Part shown: positions 24,974 through 33,676 of the stretch, piece after piece
Layout of the letters: each line of letters starts with the position of its first letter
How positions within the stretch are numbered: the first letter of the stretch is position 1
Source: Planctomycetia bacterium
Lineage (GTDB): Bacteria; Planctomycetota; UBA1135; UBA2386
Assembly (NCBI GenBank): GCA_005776475.1
Contig: SXPB01000116.1
Location: 1 to 50,019, forward strand
DNA length: 50,019 nucleotides
Direction: 5' to 3'
Program-made: the position numbers and the translations under genes
Notes under the pieces: generated by a model
Databases searched by the model: none
What the model was told of the DNA's origin: nothing
Seen by the model: only the letters and a program-made list of their open reading frames with translations

Positions 24974-27351
24974 AGACGTTCCTCGTCTCGTCGTGGTTGG
25001 TCGTCGTTGCCGTCGCCGCCGCGTTGCCTGCGCAGCAGGCCGAACCCGATGCCGGCCACGTCGCGTTGCACCAGGCGCTGCTCGATGCGTCGACCGATGC
25101 CGTCGTGCTCAACGTCGCGGCGCACCCGGACGACGAGTCGTCGCGCACCAACACGATCCTGCGCCGCAAGTACGGCATGCGGATCGTGACCGCGTACACG
25201 ACGTACGGCGATGGCGGCCAGAACGCGATCGGCCGCGAGATCGGGCCGCAACTGGCGGCGCTGCGCGTGCGCGAGACGCTGCGGGCGGCGGCGATGAGCG
25301 ATGCCGAAGTGCTTTGGCTCGGCATGGAGGACTTCGGGTTCAGCAAGACGCTGGCCGAGACGCGGGCGAAGTGGACCGACGAGAAGCTGCTGGCGGCGAT
25401 GCGCCAGGTCGTCGACGCGGTCGATCCCGACTTCGTGCTGACCAACCATTCGCTGACGCAGGGCCATGGACACCACCGCGCGACGTTCTGGGCGATCGAC
25501 ACCGTGTTGCGCGAACGGGCGGCGAAGAAGCTGTACGTGCCGGCGCTGCTGACGCGGGCGAAGGTCGACGAAGCGAAGTGGATCGTCGATCCGGCCGAAC
25601 TCGAACCGGCGCGCGGTGAGACCTACGCGCGGCTGGCGCATCGGGCGTGGGTGCAGCACGTCACGCAGGGGCCGTGGGGGCCGCACGATCCGCTGCAGGT
25701 CGGTCGCGACTTCTGGAAGGTCGTCAACGACGACGTGCGCACGATCGGAGTGGTCGATGGGGTGCCGCGGGCGATGCCGTGGCTGTGGGTTCGGCCAGGA
25801 CTCGATGAAGGCGAGCGGTTGTCGGCCCGAGCACGGCAGGCAACTCGTACCGAATTGGTGGCGATGGTGCGGGCGGCGCAGGAGCAGAGCGTCGTGATCG
25901 ATCGCCACAGCACCGTCGATCAGATGCGCCGAGTGAACATGTCCGGTCGCCACAAGGAAGTGCTCGATCGGATGGTGCTGGCGCTTGCCGACGTGCGCGT
26001 GGAGATCTGGCTGCCGCGCGACGAGATCGCCGTCGGTAGCGACGGGATCGCCAACGTCGTCGTGCATGGTGTCGACAGCGTGACGGACCTGAAGGTGGTC
26101 AGCGGTGATCGCGTGGGCACGCCGGTGACCGCCGCGGTGCGCACGGTGGTGTTCGACGGTGTGCCGGTGTCGCCGGCGATGCCGTTGCCGACAGTTCCAG
26201 GTGAGCCTGCGCCTGCGGCGGCTGCGGCAGCGCCAGCGACGACGCCGCAAGCTGCGGGGCCCTCCGGCCGCTTCACGGTCGCGTTTGCGTGCGAGCCCGT
26301 TCGCGCGGGTCCGGAGCCGTGCTTCGTGCAGGTCGATGTCACCTGCAAGATCGACGGCAAGCCGTTCCGGATGAGCCGGCTACTGCCCTACACGCCCGTC
26401 GAACCGGTCACCCTGACCTGGGACCGCGAAGTGCTGCTGGTGCCGAAAGGCCGCACCGTCGAGCGCGTGCTCAGCGTTGCCGTGCGCTGCATCCGCAACG
26501 AAGAGACCAACACTCCGACCGTGCTGTCGATGGGCCCAGGCATCACTGCGAAGACGATTCCTGGCCGTCTCGCCCTGGCGGAGGGCGACACCGAGACTCG
26601 CGTGCTGGTGCGGGCGACGATCGACGCCAACGAACTGACGGCCGATGCGACGTTGACCTTCCGCTTCCAGGGGGCGATGGCGGCGCTGCCGGTGCGTGTC
26701 GCCGACGTGAGCGTTCTCGCAGAGGCGCGCATCGGGCTCGTGCGCGGCCCCGACGACACCACCGAGAAGGCGCTCTTCGACCTCGGCGTGCCGTTCACGT
26801 CGCTCGATCGCGACGCACTGCTGCTCGCGAACCTCGACGACTTCACCGCGATCCTGCTCGACATCCGCGCCTACCACCATCGGCCCGAGCTCGCCGAGAT
26901 GCGCGACCGGCTGCTCGCCTACTGCCGAGCCGGCGGTCGCATCGTCGCGATGTACCACAAGTCCGGGGAATGGAACGAACGCGCCGGCCATCCGCTGCTG
27001 GCGCCGTTCCCGCTGACGATCGGCGAGGAACGCTGCACCGAGGAACACACCGCGGTGACGTTCGTGCAGGTGGAGCACCCGCTGCTGATGCAGCCGCACG
27101 TGATCACCGACGCTGACTTCGCCGGCTGGGTGCAGGAACGCGGGCTCAACTTCCCGAAGGTGTGGGATCCGGCGTGGGTGCCGCTGCTGTCGATGCAGGA
27201 TCCGGGCGATGCCAAGGCGCACGAAGGGGCGCTGCTGCACACCCAGTATGGCCAAGGCGACTTCATCTATTGCTCGCTGGCGCTGTATCGCCAGTTGCGC
27301 ATCGGCCACGTCGGCGCGGCCCGACTGTTGGTGAACCTGCTGGCGCGCTGA
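24970..27351 (+). CDS. Exported PIG-L family N-acetyl-sugar deacetylase with C-terminal extension
   Basis: A 793-residue protein with a signal peptide (MKTFLVSSWLVVVAVAAALP). Residues about 40-290 are the PIG-L/LmbE domain: AAHPDDES (His52, Pro53, Asp54, Asp55) and GHGHHRA (residues 166-172) supply the zinc site that removes acetyl groups from GlcNAc-type substrates. The central region looks beta-rich, with an Ala/Pro-rich linker near residue 415. The last 160 residues contain a DIRAYHHRPELAEMRDRL helix and GGRIVAMYHKSGEWN, resembling the ThuA/glutamine amidotransferase-like fold seen in similar exported proteins. ATG 24970 overlaps the aminotransferase stop. The frame extends upstream across that gene but is not coding there. 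Confidence 0.88.
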   Translation: MKTFLVSSWLVVVAVAAALPAQQAEPDAGHVALHQALLDASTDAVVLNVAAHPDDESSRTNTILRRKYGMRIVTAYTTYGDGGQNAIGREIGPQLAALRVRETLRAAAMSDAEVLWLGMEDFGFSKTLAETRAKWTDEKLLAAMRQVVDAVDPDFVLTNHSLTQGHGHHRATFWAIDTVLRERAAKKLYVPALLTRAKVDEAKWIVDPAELEPARGETYARLAHRAWVQHVTQGPWGPHDPLQVGRDFWKVVNDDVRTIGVVDGVPRAMPWLWVRPGLDEGERLSARARQATRTELVAMVRAAQEQSVVIDRHSTVDQMRRVNMSGRHKEVLDRMVLALADVRVEIWLPRDEIAVGSDGIANVVVHGVDSVTDLKVVSGDRVGTPVTAAVRTVVFDGVPVSPAMPLPTVPGEPAPAAAAAAPATTPQAAGPSGRFTVAFACEPVRAGPEPCFVQVDVTCKIDGKPFRMSRLLPYTPVEPVTLTWDREVLLVPKGRTVERVLSVAVRCIRNEETNTPTVLSMGPGITAKTIPGRLALAEGDTETRVLVRATIDANELTADATLTFRFQGAMAALPVRVADVSVLAEARIGLVRGPDDTTEKALFDLGVPFTSLDRDALLLANLDDFTAILLDIRAYHHRPELAEMRDRLLAYCRAGGRIVAMYHKSGEWNERAGHPLLAPFPLTIGEERCTEEHTAVTFVQVEHPLLMQPHVITDADFAGWVQERGLNFPKVWDPAWVPLLSMQDPGDAKAHEGALLHTQYGQGDFIYCSLALYRQLRIGHVGAARLLVNLLAR

Positions 27352-27375
27352 CGCGGCGTCGCGTTCGATGGCGGC

Positions 27376-28461
27376 ATGCCGAAGGCCACGGCCGCTGTGT
27401 TCCCTGCCCCGGATCGTCCGGTCGAACTGCGCGAGTTCGCCGTGCCCGAGCTGCAACCCGGCGAAGCGCTGCTGCGCGTCGATTGCAGCGAGGTGTGCGG
27501 CACCGACGTGCATCTGCACCACGGCAAGCTCGCGGGGGTGCCGTACCCGCTGATTCCGGGCCACGTCACCGCCGGCACGCTGGCGAAGGTGCGCGGCGAT
27601 GTGCGCGACGTGCACGGCACGCCGCTGGTCGAAGGCGACGTGGTGACGTTCCTCGACGTGCACCGCACGTGCCATCGCTGCTGGTATTGCCTCGTCGCGA
27701 AGGCGAGCACGCGTTGTCCGGAGCGCAAGGTCTACGGCATCACCTACGGCGCCGCCGATGGGCTGCTCGGTGGTTGGGCCGACACGCTGCATCTGCTCGC
27801 CGGCACGCGCGTGATCAAACTGGCCGGCACGCCGCGCGACTTCTTGCGCGGTGGCTGCGCGCTGCCGACGGCGCTGCATGGGCTCGAACGCGCGAACGTC
27901 GGCATCGGCGACACGGTGCTGGTGCTCGGCATCGGACCGGTGGGTTTGTCGTGCATTGCGCTCGCGCGCGCGGCGGGGGCCGGCCTGGTGCTCGCGATCG
28001 GGGCGCCTGCGCTGCGGGCCGAGGCGGCGCGGGCGATGGGCGCGGACCACGTGTTCGGCCTCGACGTGGCGCCGGCGGAGCGCGAAGCGTGGGTGCGATC
28101 GCACACCGGCGGGCGCGGCGCCGACGTCGTGATCGAGGCCGCGGGCGCGCCGTCGGCCGTTGTGCAGGCGATGCGCTGCGCGCGTGATGCGGGGCGCGTC
28201 GTCGTGCTCGGCCAGTACACCGACCACGGCGAAGTGCCGTTCTCGCCGCATGCCGACCTCAACAAGAAGCACCTCGACGTGCGCGGCTGTTGGGGCAGCG
28301 ACTACTCGCACTTCCATCGCGCGGTGCAAGTCGCGGGGCATGCGCGACTCGGCGCGCCGTGGCGATCTTTGCCGGTGCGCGAATACCGGCTCGCCGATGT
28401 GGGGCAGGCACTTGCCGCGGTCGAACGCGGCGAAATCGTGAAGGCGCTCGTGCTGCCGTAG
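27376..28461 (+). CDS. Zinc-dependent (MDR) alcohol dehydrogenase
   Basis: A 361-residue medium-chain dehydrogenase. The catalytic zinc site is suggested by Cys41 in VCGTDVH, His63 in PGHV and the cysteine in GGCALPTALHG. The structural-zinc cysteines are 99, 102, 105 and 114. The NAD(P) motif is VLGIGPVGLSC. One unusual feature is that the conserved GHE reads GHV, with Val64 in place of the glutamate that often ligates the catalytic zinc. Related alcohol dehydrogenases in phosphonate metabolism are said to vary here, but I cannot assign a substrate. The gene begins 24 bp after the deacetylase stop and ends 2 bp from the convergent gene at 28464. Confidence 0.9.
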   Translation: MPKATAAVFPAPDRPVELREFAVPELQPGEALLRVDCSEVCGTDVHLHHGKLAGVPYPLIPGHVTAGTLAKVRGDVRDVHGTPLVEGDVVTFLDVHRTCHRCWYCLVAKASTRCPERKVYGITYGAADGLLGGWADTLHLLAGTRVIKLAGTPRDFLRGGCALPTALHGLERANVGIGDTVLVLGIGPVGLSCIALARAAGAGLVLAIGAPALRAEAARAMGADHVFGLDVAPAEREAWVRSHTGGRGADVVIEAAGAPSAVVQAMRCARDAGRVVVLGQYTDHGEVPFSPHADLNKKHLDVRGCWGSDYSHFHRAVQVAGHARLGAPWRSLPVREYRLADVGQALAAVERGEIVKALVLP

Positions 28462-28463
28462 CG

Positions 28464-29225
28464 TCAGCGCTTGGCGGCGAGACGCGCGAGCTCTTCGCGC
28501 AGGGCGGCCAGTTCGCTCTCGAGCTGGTCGACGCGAGCCTGCAGCGCCGCCAGTGGCGTCGGCGGCGTCGTGCTCGGCCGATGCTGCGCATCGAGCAGTT
28601 GCACCAGCTGGATCACCGGCACCACCTGGTCGCGAAACCCGTGCAGCACGAGCCAGCGCGTGTCGGCGGCCGAAGCGGTCGGCATGCCCGGTTGCCACAT
28701 GCCGTGCAACGAGAACTGTGCCCGCAGCCCGTTCGCGATCAGGCGCGCATCGGCCCACTCCAGGGGCACCACGACCATCGCCAGTTCGCGCAGGTGCGGC
28801 CGCTGCAGCACTTCGTCCCTGGTGCGCCACGGGATGTTCGCGGCGACGGCCTGCGGATTCGCGGTCAGCGAGACGATCTGGTGCAAGCCGCGCAGTTCAT
28901 CGAGTGGCAGCACGACGAAGTCGCGGGCCGCCAGCATCGCGTAGAGCAGTTCTTCACTGCCGAGCGCGTCGAGCGAGATCGTTCGTTGCAGCCGGAAGCC
29001 CTGGGCCTTGTCGACGGCCGTGAAGTCGTAGAGGTAGTTCCGGCACAGGTAGCCGGCGACTGCCTCGATCAGGTCGGTGACTGCGTACTCGCCGGCTGGG
29101 AGGGTGAGTCCGTCCTTCGTCGCGGTGATCGGACCGTGGAACTCGGTGGCCAACACCAGGGGGCGTTGCGCCACGGTGCTCGCGGCGATCGTCAACAGCA
29201 CGAACGGAACGTGGAAGCCGTGCAC
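28464..29225 (-). CDS. Exported secretin N-domain-like protein, copy 2
   Basis: A 253-residue protein from GTG 29225 with a signal peptide ending near TVAQ. It reads as an N0 module (TLPAGEYAVTDLIEAVAGYL, then LYAMLAARDFVVLPLDEL) followed by an N1-like module (HLRELAMVVVPLEWADARLI, then VLHGFRDQVVPVIQLV). A C-terminal coiled coil (ARVDQLESELAALREELARL) ends it. The order and spacing match its upstream neighbour at 29233-29973, so the pair is a tandem duplication. No secretin barrel follows. I infer a periplasmic scaffold or partner role; no function is established. It starts 7 bp after the upstream gene's stop. Confidence 0.75.
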   Translation of the reverse strand: MHGFHVPFVLLTIAASTVAQRPLVLATEFHGPITATKDGLTLPAGEYAVTDLIEAVAGYLCRNYLYDFTAVDKAQGFRLQRTISLDALGSEELLYAMLAARDFVVLPLDELRGLHQIVSLTANPQAVAANIPWRTRDEVLQRPHLRELAMVVVPLEWADARLIANGLRAQFSLHGMWQPGMPTASAADTRWLVLHGFRDQVVPVIQLVQLLDAQHRPSTTPPTPLAALQARVDQLESELAALREELARLAAKR

Positions 29226-29232
29226 AACCGAC

Positions 29233-29973
29233 TCACTTCCCCGGGTTGGTCGCGGGCGCGCCCGCCAGCTTGTCCTCGAGCGCCTTCAGGCGTGCCTGCA
29301 GCGAACCGATCAGCTCCTCGATGCTGGGCGCGATCTTCGTGGGCGGCGTGTCGCATTCGCGCACGATCCGGATCGCCTGCGCGACCTGGTCCTGGAACCC
29401 GCTGATCAGCAGGGTTGAGTTGTTGCCGACGTTGCCGATCGTCAGCGAAGCGCTGCCGGTCGGGGCGCCGGTCGAGGCGAAGAACGGACGCAGCGCGTTG
29501 GTGGCGACCGTCGCGTTGATGTGCTGCAACGGCAGCGAAACGGTGACCGGGACCTTCAAGTTCGGTCGTGCCAGCACCTGATCGATGGTGCGGTGTTGGG
29601 CGCGGTTGGCCACCTCGCGGCCGCGCGGGCCGCTCAACGACACGACTTCGAACATCGTGCCATCGTCGAGTTGGATCATCGCGAAGCCGGCGCGATAGAG
29701 CAGTGACGTCAGCACCTCCTCGCAGCCGCTCCGGTCGGTCTCGATCTTCTGCTGCAGGCGCACGGTCAGCGACGCACCGCCGACATGCATGTCCGCGGTG
29801 CTCACCAGGATGTTGCGATCGAGGTAGTCGGCGCAGCGGTCGATCAGGGCCGGCAGTTGGATTTCGCCGGCCTCGATCACGAACGGAGCCTTGGGGGCGT
29901 CCTTGGCTCCCTGCTGGGCGATTACGGCGGGAGCAATGGCGAGCAGGGAGAACAGGAGTGTGGCAGTGCGCAT
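29233..29973 (-). CDS. Exported secretin N-domain-like protein, copy 1
   Basis: A 246-residue protein from ATG 29973 with GAGGA about 4 bp upstream. Residues 1-19 are a signal peptide. Residues about 33-115 match a secretin N0/STN-type domain (EIQLPALIDRCADYLDRNIL, then VLTSLLYRAGFAMIQLDD). Residues about 135-215 match an N1 domain (KVPVTVSLPLQHINATVATN, then NSTLLISGFQDQVAQAIRIV). A short coiled coil (ELIGSLQARLKALEDKLA) ends it. In GspD/PilQ these domains precede the pore; here the protein stops instead. It shares a 74-bp divergent upstream region with the lipoprotein at 30048. Confidence 0.78.
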   Translation of the reverse strand: MRTATLLFSLLAIAPAVIAQQGAKDAPKAPFVIEAGEIQLPALIDRCADYLDRNILVSTADMHVGGASLTVRLQQKIETDRSGCEEVLTSLLYRAGFAMIQLDDGTMFEVVSLSGPRGREVANRAQHRTIDQVLARPNLKVPVTVSLPLQHINATVATNALRPFFASTGAPTGSASLTIGNVGNNSTLLISGFQDQVAQAIRIVRECDTPPTKIAPSIEELIGSLQARLKALEDKLAGAPATNPGK

Positions 29974-30047
29974 GGGGTCCTCGTGGTCGCTCGGACGGGG
30001 GTGGCGGCCTCTTCTTCCCGCGACGGCGTGGCGGCTACGTTGCGCGG

Positions 30048-30893
30048 GTGTTCGCTCGTCTCGTCGTTGCCTGCGTCGCTCTCGTGTTCGCCGCCTGTTC
30101 GGCTGGTCCGACGGCGATGGCTCCGTCGGTGGGCGTCGATCCGGCGCGCTGCCTGCACGGCCACAACGACTATCTGCAGCCGGTGCCGCTGACGAAGGCG
30201 CTCGAGCTCGGATTCGGCAGCGTCGAGGCGGACGTGTTCCTGGTCGATGGCGAACTGCGCGTCGGCCACGAACGTTGGCAGCTGCGGCCAGGGCACACGC
30301 TGCGCTCGCTCTACCTCGAACCGCTGCGCCGTCACCTCGACGCCAACGGGGGGAAGGTGCACGCGGGCGAAGGGCGCCCGTTCGTGCTGTTGGTCGACAT
30401 CAAGGCCGAACCTTCGCGCGTATGGCCGGTGCTGCAGCAGGAACTCGCCGCGTTCGCCCCGATGCTGACCCGATGGAACGGCGCCACGGTGCAGGCGGGA
30501 GCGGTGACGGTCGTGCTGTCCGGCGCGCGCCCGTGGCGCGAGGTCGCCGCTGCCGCCGAACGCCACTGCGCGCTCGATGGCCGCCTGCGCGATCTCGACG
30601 CGATACCGCCGACCGACGCAGCGCTCGTGCCGTGGATCAGCGATGCGTGGACGAATGTCTCCGATTGGCGCGGCAGCGACGAACTGATGCCGGCCGAATG
30701 CGAACGCATCGCGGCGCTCGTCGCGCGTGCGCACGCCCAAGGCCGCGAACTGCGGTTCTGGGGCGTGCCTGATCGCCCCGAGGCGTGGCGCGCACTGCGC
30801 GAACTCGGCGTCGATCGCATCAGCACCGATCGGCCGGCGGACGCCGCGAAGTTCGTGCGCGAGGACGAAGCACGAATGCCGCATCGCCGGTGA
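30048..30893 (+). CDS. GDPD/PLC-like phosphodiesterase lipoprotein
   Basis: A 281-residue protein from GTG 30048. The lipobox VFAAC places the lipidated cysteine at residue 17. The mature part is a TIM-barrel phosphodiesterase: CLHGHNDYLQP (His37, His39, Asn40), then SVEADVFLVDGELRVGHE (Glu60, Asp62, His74), the expected metal and catalytic positions of glycerophosphodiester phosphodiesterases and bacterial PI-PLC relatives. It ends with DRISTDRPADAAKF, typical of the family's final strand. It would act on phosphodiesters at the membrane surface. The open frame extends 480 bp upstream but lacks coding character. A bidirectional hairpin follows at 30892. Confidence 0.85.
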   Translation: MFARLVVACVALVFAACSAGPTAMAPSVGVDPARCLHGHNDYLQPVPLTKALELGFGSVEADVFLVDGELRVGHERWQLRPGHTLRSLYLEPLRRHLDANGGKVHAGEGRPFVLLVDIKAEPSRVWPVLQQELAAFAPMLTRWNGATVQAGAVTVVLSGARPWREVAAAAERHCALDGRLRDLDAIPPTDAALVPWISDAWTNVSDWRGSDELMPAECERIAALVARAHAQGRELRFWGVPDRPEAWRALRELGVDRISTDRPADAAKFVREDEARMPHRR

Positions 30894-30919
30894 GCCGCGC
30901 CCGCCGCGGGCGTCGGCTC
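30892..30919. terminator. 12-bp hairpin between convergent genes
   Basis: GAGCCGCGCCCG (30892-30903), loop CCG, then CGGGCG, one bulged T at 30913 and CGGCTC (to 30919). The stem overlaps the stop codon of the phosphodiesterase gene and lies 17 bp beyond the stop of the HEAT gene on the other strand. The placement between convergent genes fits a bidirectional terminator, although there is no U-tract. Confidence 0.6.
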
Positions 30920-30936
30920 CTACGAGGCGCCCAGGC

Positions 30937-33261
30937 TCAGTACGAGCCGATGCGTTTGCTGCGCACGAAGTTGGTCAGCAACCGGAACGCCGACAGGTCC
31001 GGCACGTTCTGGCTCGCCTTGCCCGGCGTCTTCCAATAGGCCTCGCCGCGCGTCGCGCGCCACGTTTCCAGCGACAAGCCCATGTGGTCGATCGCGTGGA
31101 TCTGGCGGTCCTTGTCGGTCTTCAGGCCGACGGTCTTTTCGAGACCTTGCAAATCGAAGTGGTTGGCGGAGTCGAACAGCACGCCATGGCCGCAGAAGAA
31201 CCACGCCGCCAGGTTGCCGCAGCCCCAGCGCTCAGCGCAGTCGGGGCTGTCGATCAGCACTTCGCAACGTTCGGGGTCGAGCACCTGGATCAGGTGGGCG
31301 CCTTCGAGGTGGTAGATCGGCACCACCGAAGGCGGGAACACGCCGGTCAGCAGCGGGCTGTCGGGTCGCACCGGACGCGCGCGCACGTCGTCCATCACCT
31401 GGTCGCGCGTGCCGGCCATCTGCATGACGCCGGACTCGATGCGGGCAATCGTCTCGGACAACGCCCAGCATGAACCGAACAGCGAACCGCCGGTGCGCAC
31501 GAACCACTCCAGCGGTTCGAGGTCGGGTGGAGCCAGCTCGCCGGTGCAGTTGGACACGAAGATCGCCTCGGGGTGCATGCCGACTTCGAGCACCTTGCCC
31601 TTCATCGTCGTGCGGTAGCCGATCTTCAGCTTGTCGAGCAGCAGTTCGATGTGGTCGCCGCGGCACTGGAACACCACCACGTCGAGGCCGGTGTAGATCT
31701 CCGAATCGGGCACGCCGTAGCCGTACTTCTTCAGCTTGTCGAGCGTGGCTTCGCGGTCGGTGAAGTCGTGCTTGCTCCGGTTCGTGTCCCACCAGGCACG
31801 CCACGATTTGGCGTCGGGCTTGGCGTCGTACTTGCGCGCCATCGTGCGCAGCGCCTCGTGGGCGGTGCGCGCGACCACCGGGTGCGCATCGCCGAGCATG
31901 CCGAGCACCGGATCGACCGCGGCCTCGCGACTCCAGTGCATCAGGCCGACGATCGCCGCGCCGCGCAGGCGCCAGTCGCTGTTCGTCAGCAGCTTCTGCA
32001 GCACCGGCAGCGCCGCATCGTCGTCGGTCTTGCCGAACGACACTGCGGCCACGCACGCGATCTGCCAACGCGAATCGTTCATCGCGGTCATCAATGCCTG
32101 GTTGGCGCCCTGCACGCCCGAACGACCGAGCCGCACGATGGCGCGCTCACGCACCGACTCGTCGAGCGGGCCGGTGACGATTTCGGCGAGCCACTGCACG
32201 GCTTCCGGCGAAGTCAGCGGGCGCAGCGCTGCGACCGTTTCGACCAGCTGCAGGAACACGCGCGATTCGCGCTCCTTCTGCCAGTGCCCGAGGGCAGCCG
32301 CCAGCGCTGCTTCGCCACCGATCTCGCGCAGGGCCTTCGCGGCCGCGGCGCGCGCTTCGCCACCGCCGGCTTGCAGCGCGGGCCGCAGCGCATCGACCGC
32401 GGCCTTCTGGTCGAACACCGGGCGTTCGCCGCGCGCCAGCATCGGCACGACGCGGGCGCGGCGGGTGAGGGCGAGATCGCTGCCGCCAGCCGTCTTCAGG
32501 GCCGTGAGCGCGTTCTGGGCCCGGTCGGCAGGGCTCGCTTCGATCACTGCCACGAAGGCCCGCTGCACGCGGCGGGCGACGACTTCGTGCAGGCCCGGTC
32601 CACCGAGCAACGTCGTCAGCGGCGCCAGGTCGTCCTGGCGCGGCGCTTCGGCGATCGTGTCGAGGGCACGGCAACTCACCGCCAGGAACGGCTCGGCCGC
32701 GAGCGTGCTCACGGCAGCGGCGCGATCGGCGGCGCATTCGAGCCACGCGACGGCGGCTGCTTCGCGCACCAGCGCCACCGGGTCGCGCAGCAACTTCTTG
32801 ATCTTGTCGGCTTCGGCGAACGCCGGCTGGCCGCGTTGCACCAGCGCCAGCGCTTCGAGGGCAGCCACCTGCGTCTTGCCCTTCGCCTTCTTCCAGATCG
32901 AGTTCGCCGCTTCGAGCGGATCGATGGCGGCCGCAGCGAGTGCGGCGGCGCGCCGCACCCGCACGATGTCGCCGTCGATCGCGAGTTCGATCAGCGCGCG
33001 CAACGCCGTCTTGCTCTTCATCGTGCCGAACGCCATCGCGGTGCGTTCCTGGATCTCCCAGTCGCGATCGGCCAGGAACGGCATGATCTGCGTCTCCGCG
33101 TCCTTGCGGCCCGACGTGGCGATCCAGTCGATGGCGGCGAGGCGCGTGTCGATCGCCTTGGCGCGCAGTTCGGGCGTGCGATCGCCGGGCGGCGTCTGCG
33201 CCGCGAGCGGGGCCATGGCGGCGAGGGCAAATAGGAACGGTGCAGGGTGGAGACGATTCAT
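30937..33261 (-). CDS. Exported HEAT-repeat protein with DUF4159-like C-terminal domain
   Basis: A 774-residue protein from ATG 33261 with a signal peptide (FLFALAAMAPLAAQ). Residues about 40-480 are HEAT repeats, such as FLADRDWEIQERTAMAFG and DSRWQIACVAAVSFGKTDDD. Residues about 520-774 begin YGYGVPDSEIYTGLDVVVF and include FVSNCTGELAPP and GGSLFGSCWALSE, a pattern like the DUF4159/ThuA amidotransferase-like fold found with HEAT repeats in planctomycetes. The enzymatic state is unknown. The gene stands alone on the minus strand, with a hairpin past its stop at 30892-30919. Confidence 0.82.
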   Translation of the reverse strand: MNRLHPAPFLFALAAMAPLAAQTPPGDRTPELRAKAIDTRLAAIDWIATSGRKDAETQIMPFLADRDWEIQERTAMAFGTMKSKTALRALIELAIDGDIVRVRRAAALAAAAIDPLEAANSIWKKAKGKTQVAALEALALVQRGQPAFAEADKIKKLLRDPVALVREAAAVAWLECAADRAAAVSTLAAEPFLAVSCRALDTIAEAPRQDDLAPLTTLLGGPGLHEVVARRVQRAFVAVIEASPADRAQNALTALKTAGGSDLALTRRARVVPMLARGERPVFDQKAAVDALRPALQAGGGEARAAAAKALREIGGEAALAAALGHWQKERESRVFLQLVETVAALRPLTSPEAVQWLAEIVTGPLDESVRERAIVRLGRSGVQGANQALMTAMNDSRWQIACVAAVSFGKTDDDAALPVLQKLLTNSDWRLRGAAIVGLMHWSREAAVDPVLGMLGDAHPVVARTAHEALRTMARKYDAKPDAKSWRAWWDTNRSKHDFTDREATLDKLKKYGYGVPDSEIYTGLDVVVFQCRGDHIELLLDKLKIGYRTTMKGKVLEVGMHPEAIFVSNCTGELAPPDLEPLEWFVRTGGSLFGSCWALSETIARIESGVMQMAGTRDQVMDDVRARPVRPDSPLLTGVFPPSVVPIYHLEGAHLIQVLDPERCEVLIDSPDCAERWGCGNLAAWFFCGHGVLFDSANHFDLQGLEKTVGLKTDKDRQIHAIDHMGLSLETWRATRGEAYWKTPGKASQNVPDLSAFRLLTNFVRSKRIGSY

Positions 33262-33676
33262 GCGACGACGGCTCGCCGGGGTGCTTCGCGTCTAGCGTGG
33301 AGCGGGTCACTTGCCCGCGAGCGCGGACCATACCCGCATCCGCTAGCCGAGCCTCGGGTCGAGATTCCTGACGCTACTGGCTAGAGTCCGTGGGGCACCG
33401 ATCCCGGCTCGATTCGCTGGCTGCCTCTCGACGCGGGCGACGTCGCCCGCATCCATGGTGCAGTGGCCGCGGCACTGGTGCCGGTCACGGCGGTGCTGGC
33501 GGCGTGGCACTACGGCTCGTCGGCGCGTGTGGGCCCGGCGCGGGACATCGACCTCGGCCTTTGGTTCGACGCGAGTCGATCGGCGTGATCGACGTCGATG
33601 CCATCGCGCAGGGGATTGCGGACCAGTGTGGCCGTCCCGTCGATCAAGTCGCGCCCTGCGCGCCGGCCCCTGAGCA
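33262..33676. other. 415-bp gap holding a decayed nucleotidyltransferase
   Basis: Between the HEAT protein start and the oxidoreductase stop there is no intact gene. The first 130 bp must carry the promoter of the minus-strand HEAT gene; I see no convincing -35/-10 pair. The remainder contains the plus-strand nucleotidyltransferase remnant described at 33391-33655. An open frame at 33390-33809 overlaps it but mixes two frames of the remnant and runs into the antisense of the oxidoreductase, so it is not called. Confidence 0.6.
33391..33655 (+). pseudogene. Frameshifted remnant of a MNT-type nucleotidyltransferase
   Basis: One frame reads WHYGSSARVGPARDIDLGLWFDA and then stops at 33586-33588. 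The GSSAR followed by RDIDL is the motif of MNT/KNTase-fold nucleotidyltransferases. From about 33579 the next frame reads IGVIDVDAIAQGIADQCGRP then VDQVA, which resembles the segment that normally follows. A one-base insertion or two-base deletion near 33577 joins them. There is no start codon in frame at the left end, and the right end is cut by the neighbouring gene. It is most likely a dead antitoxin-like or small nucleotidyltransferase gene. Confidence 0.55.
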
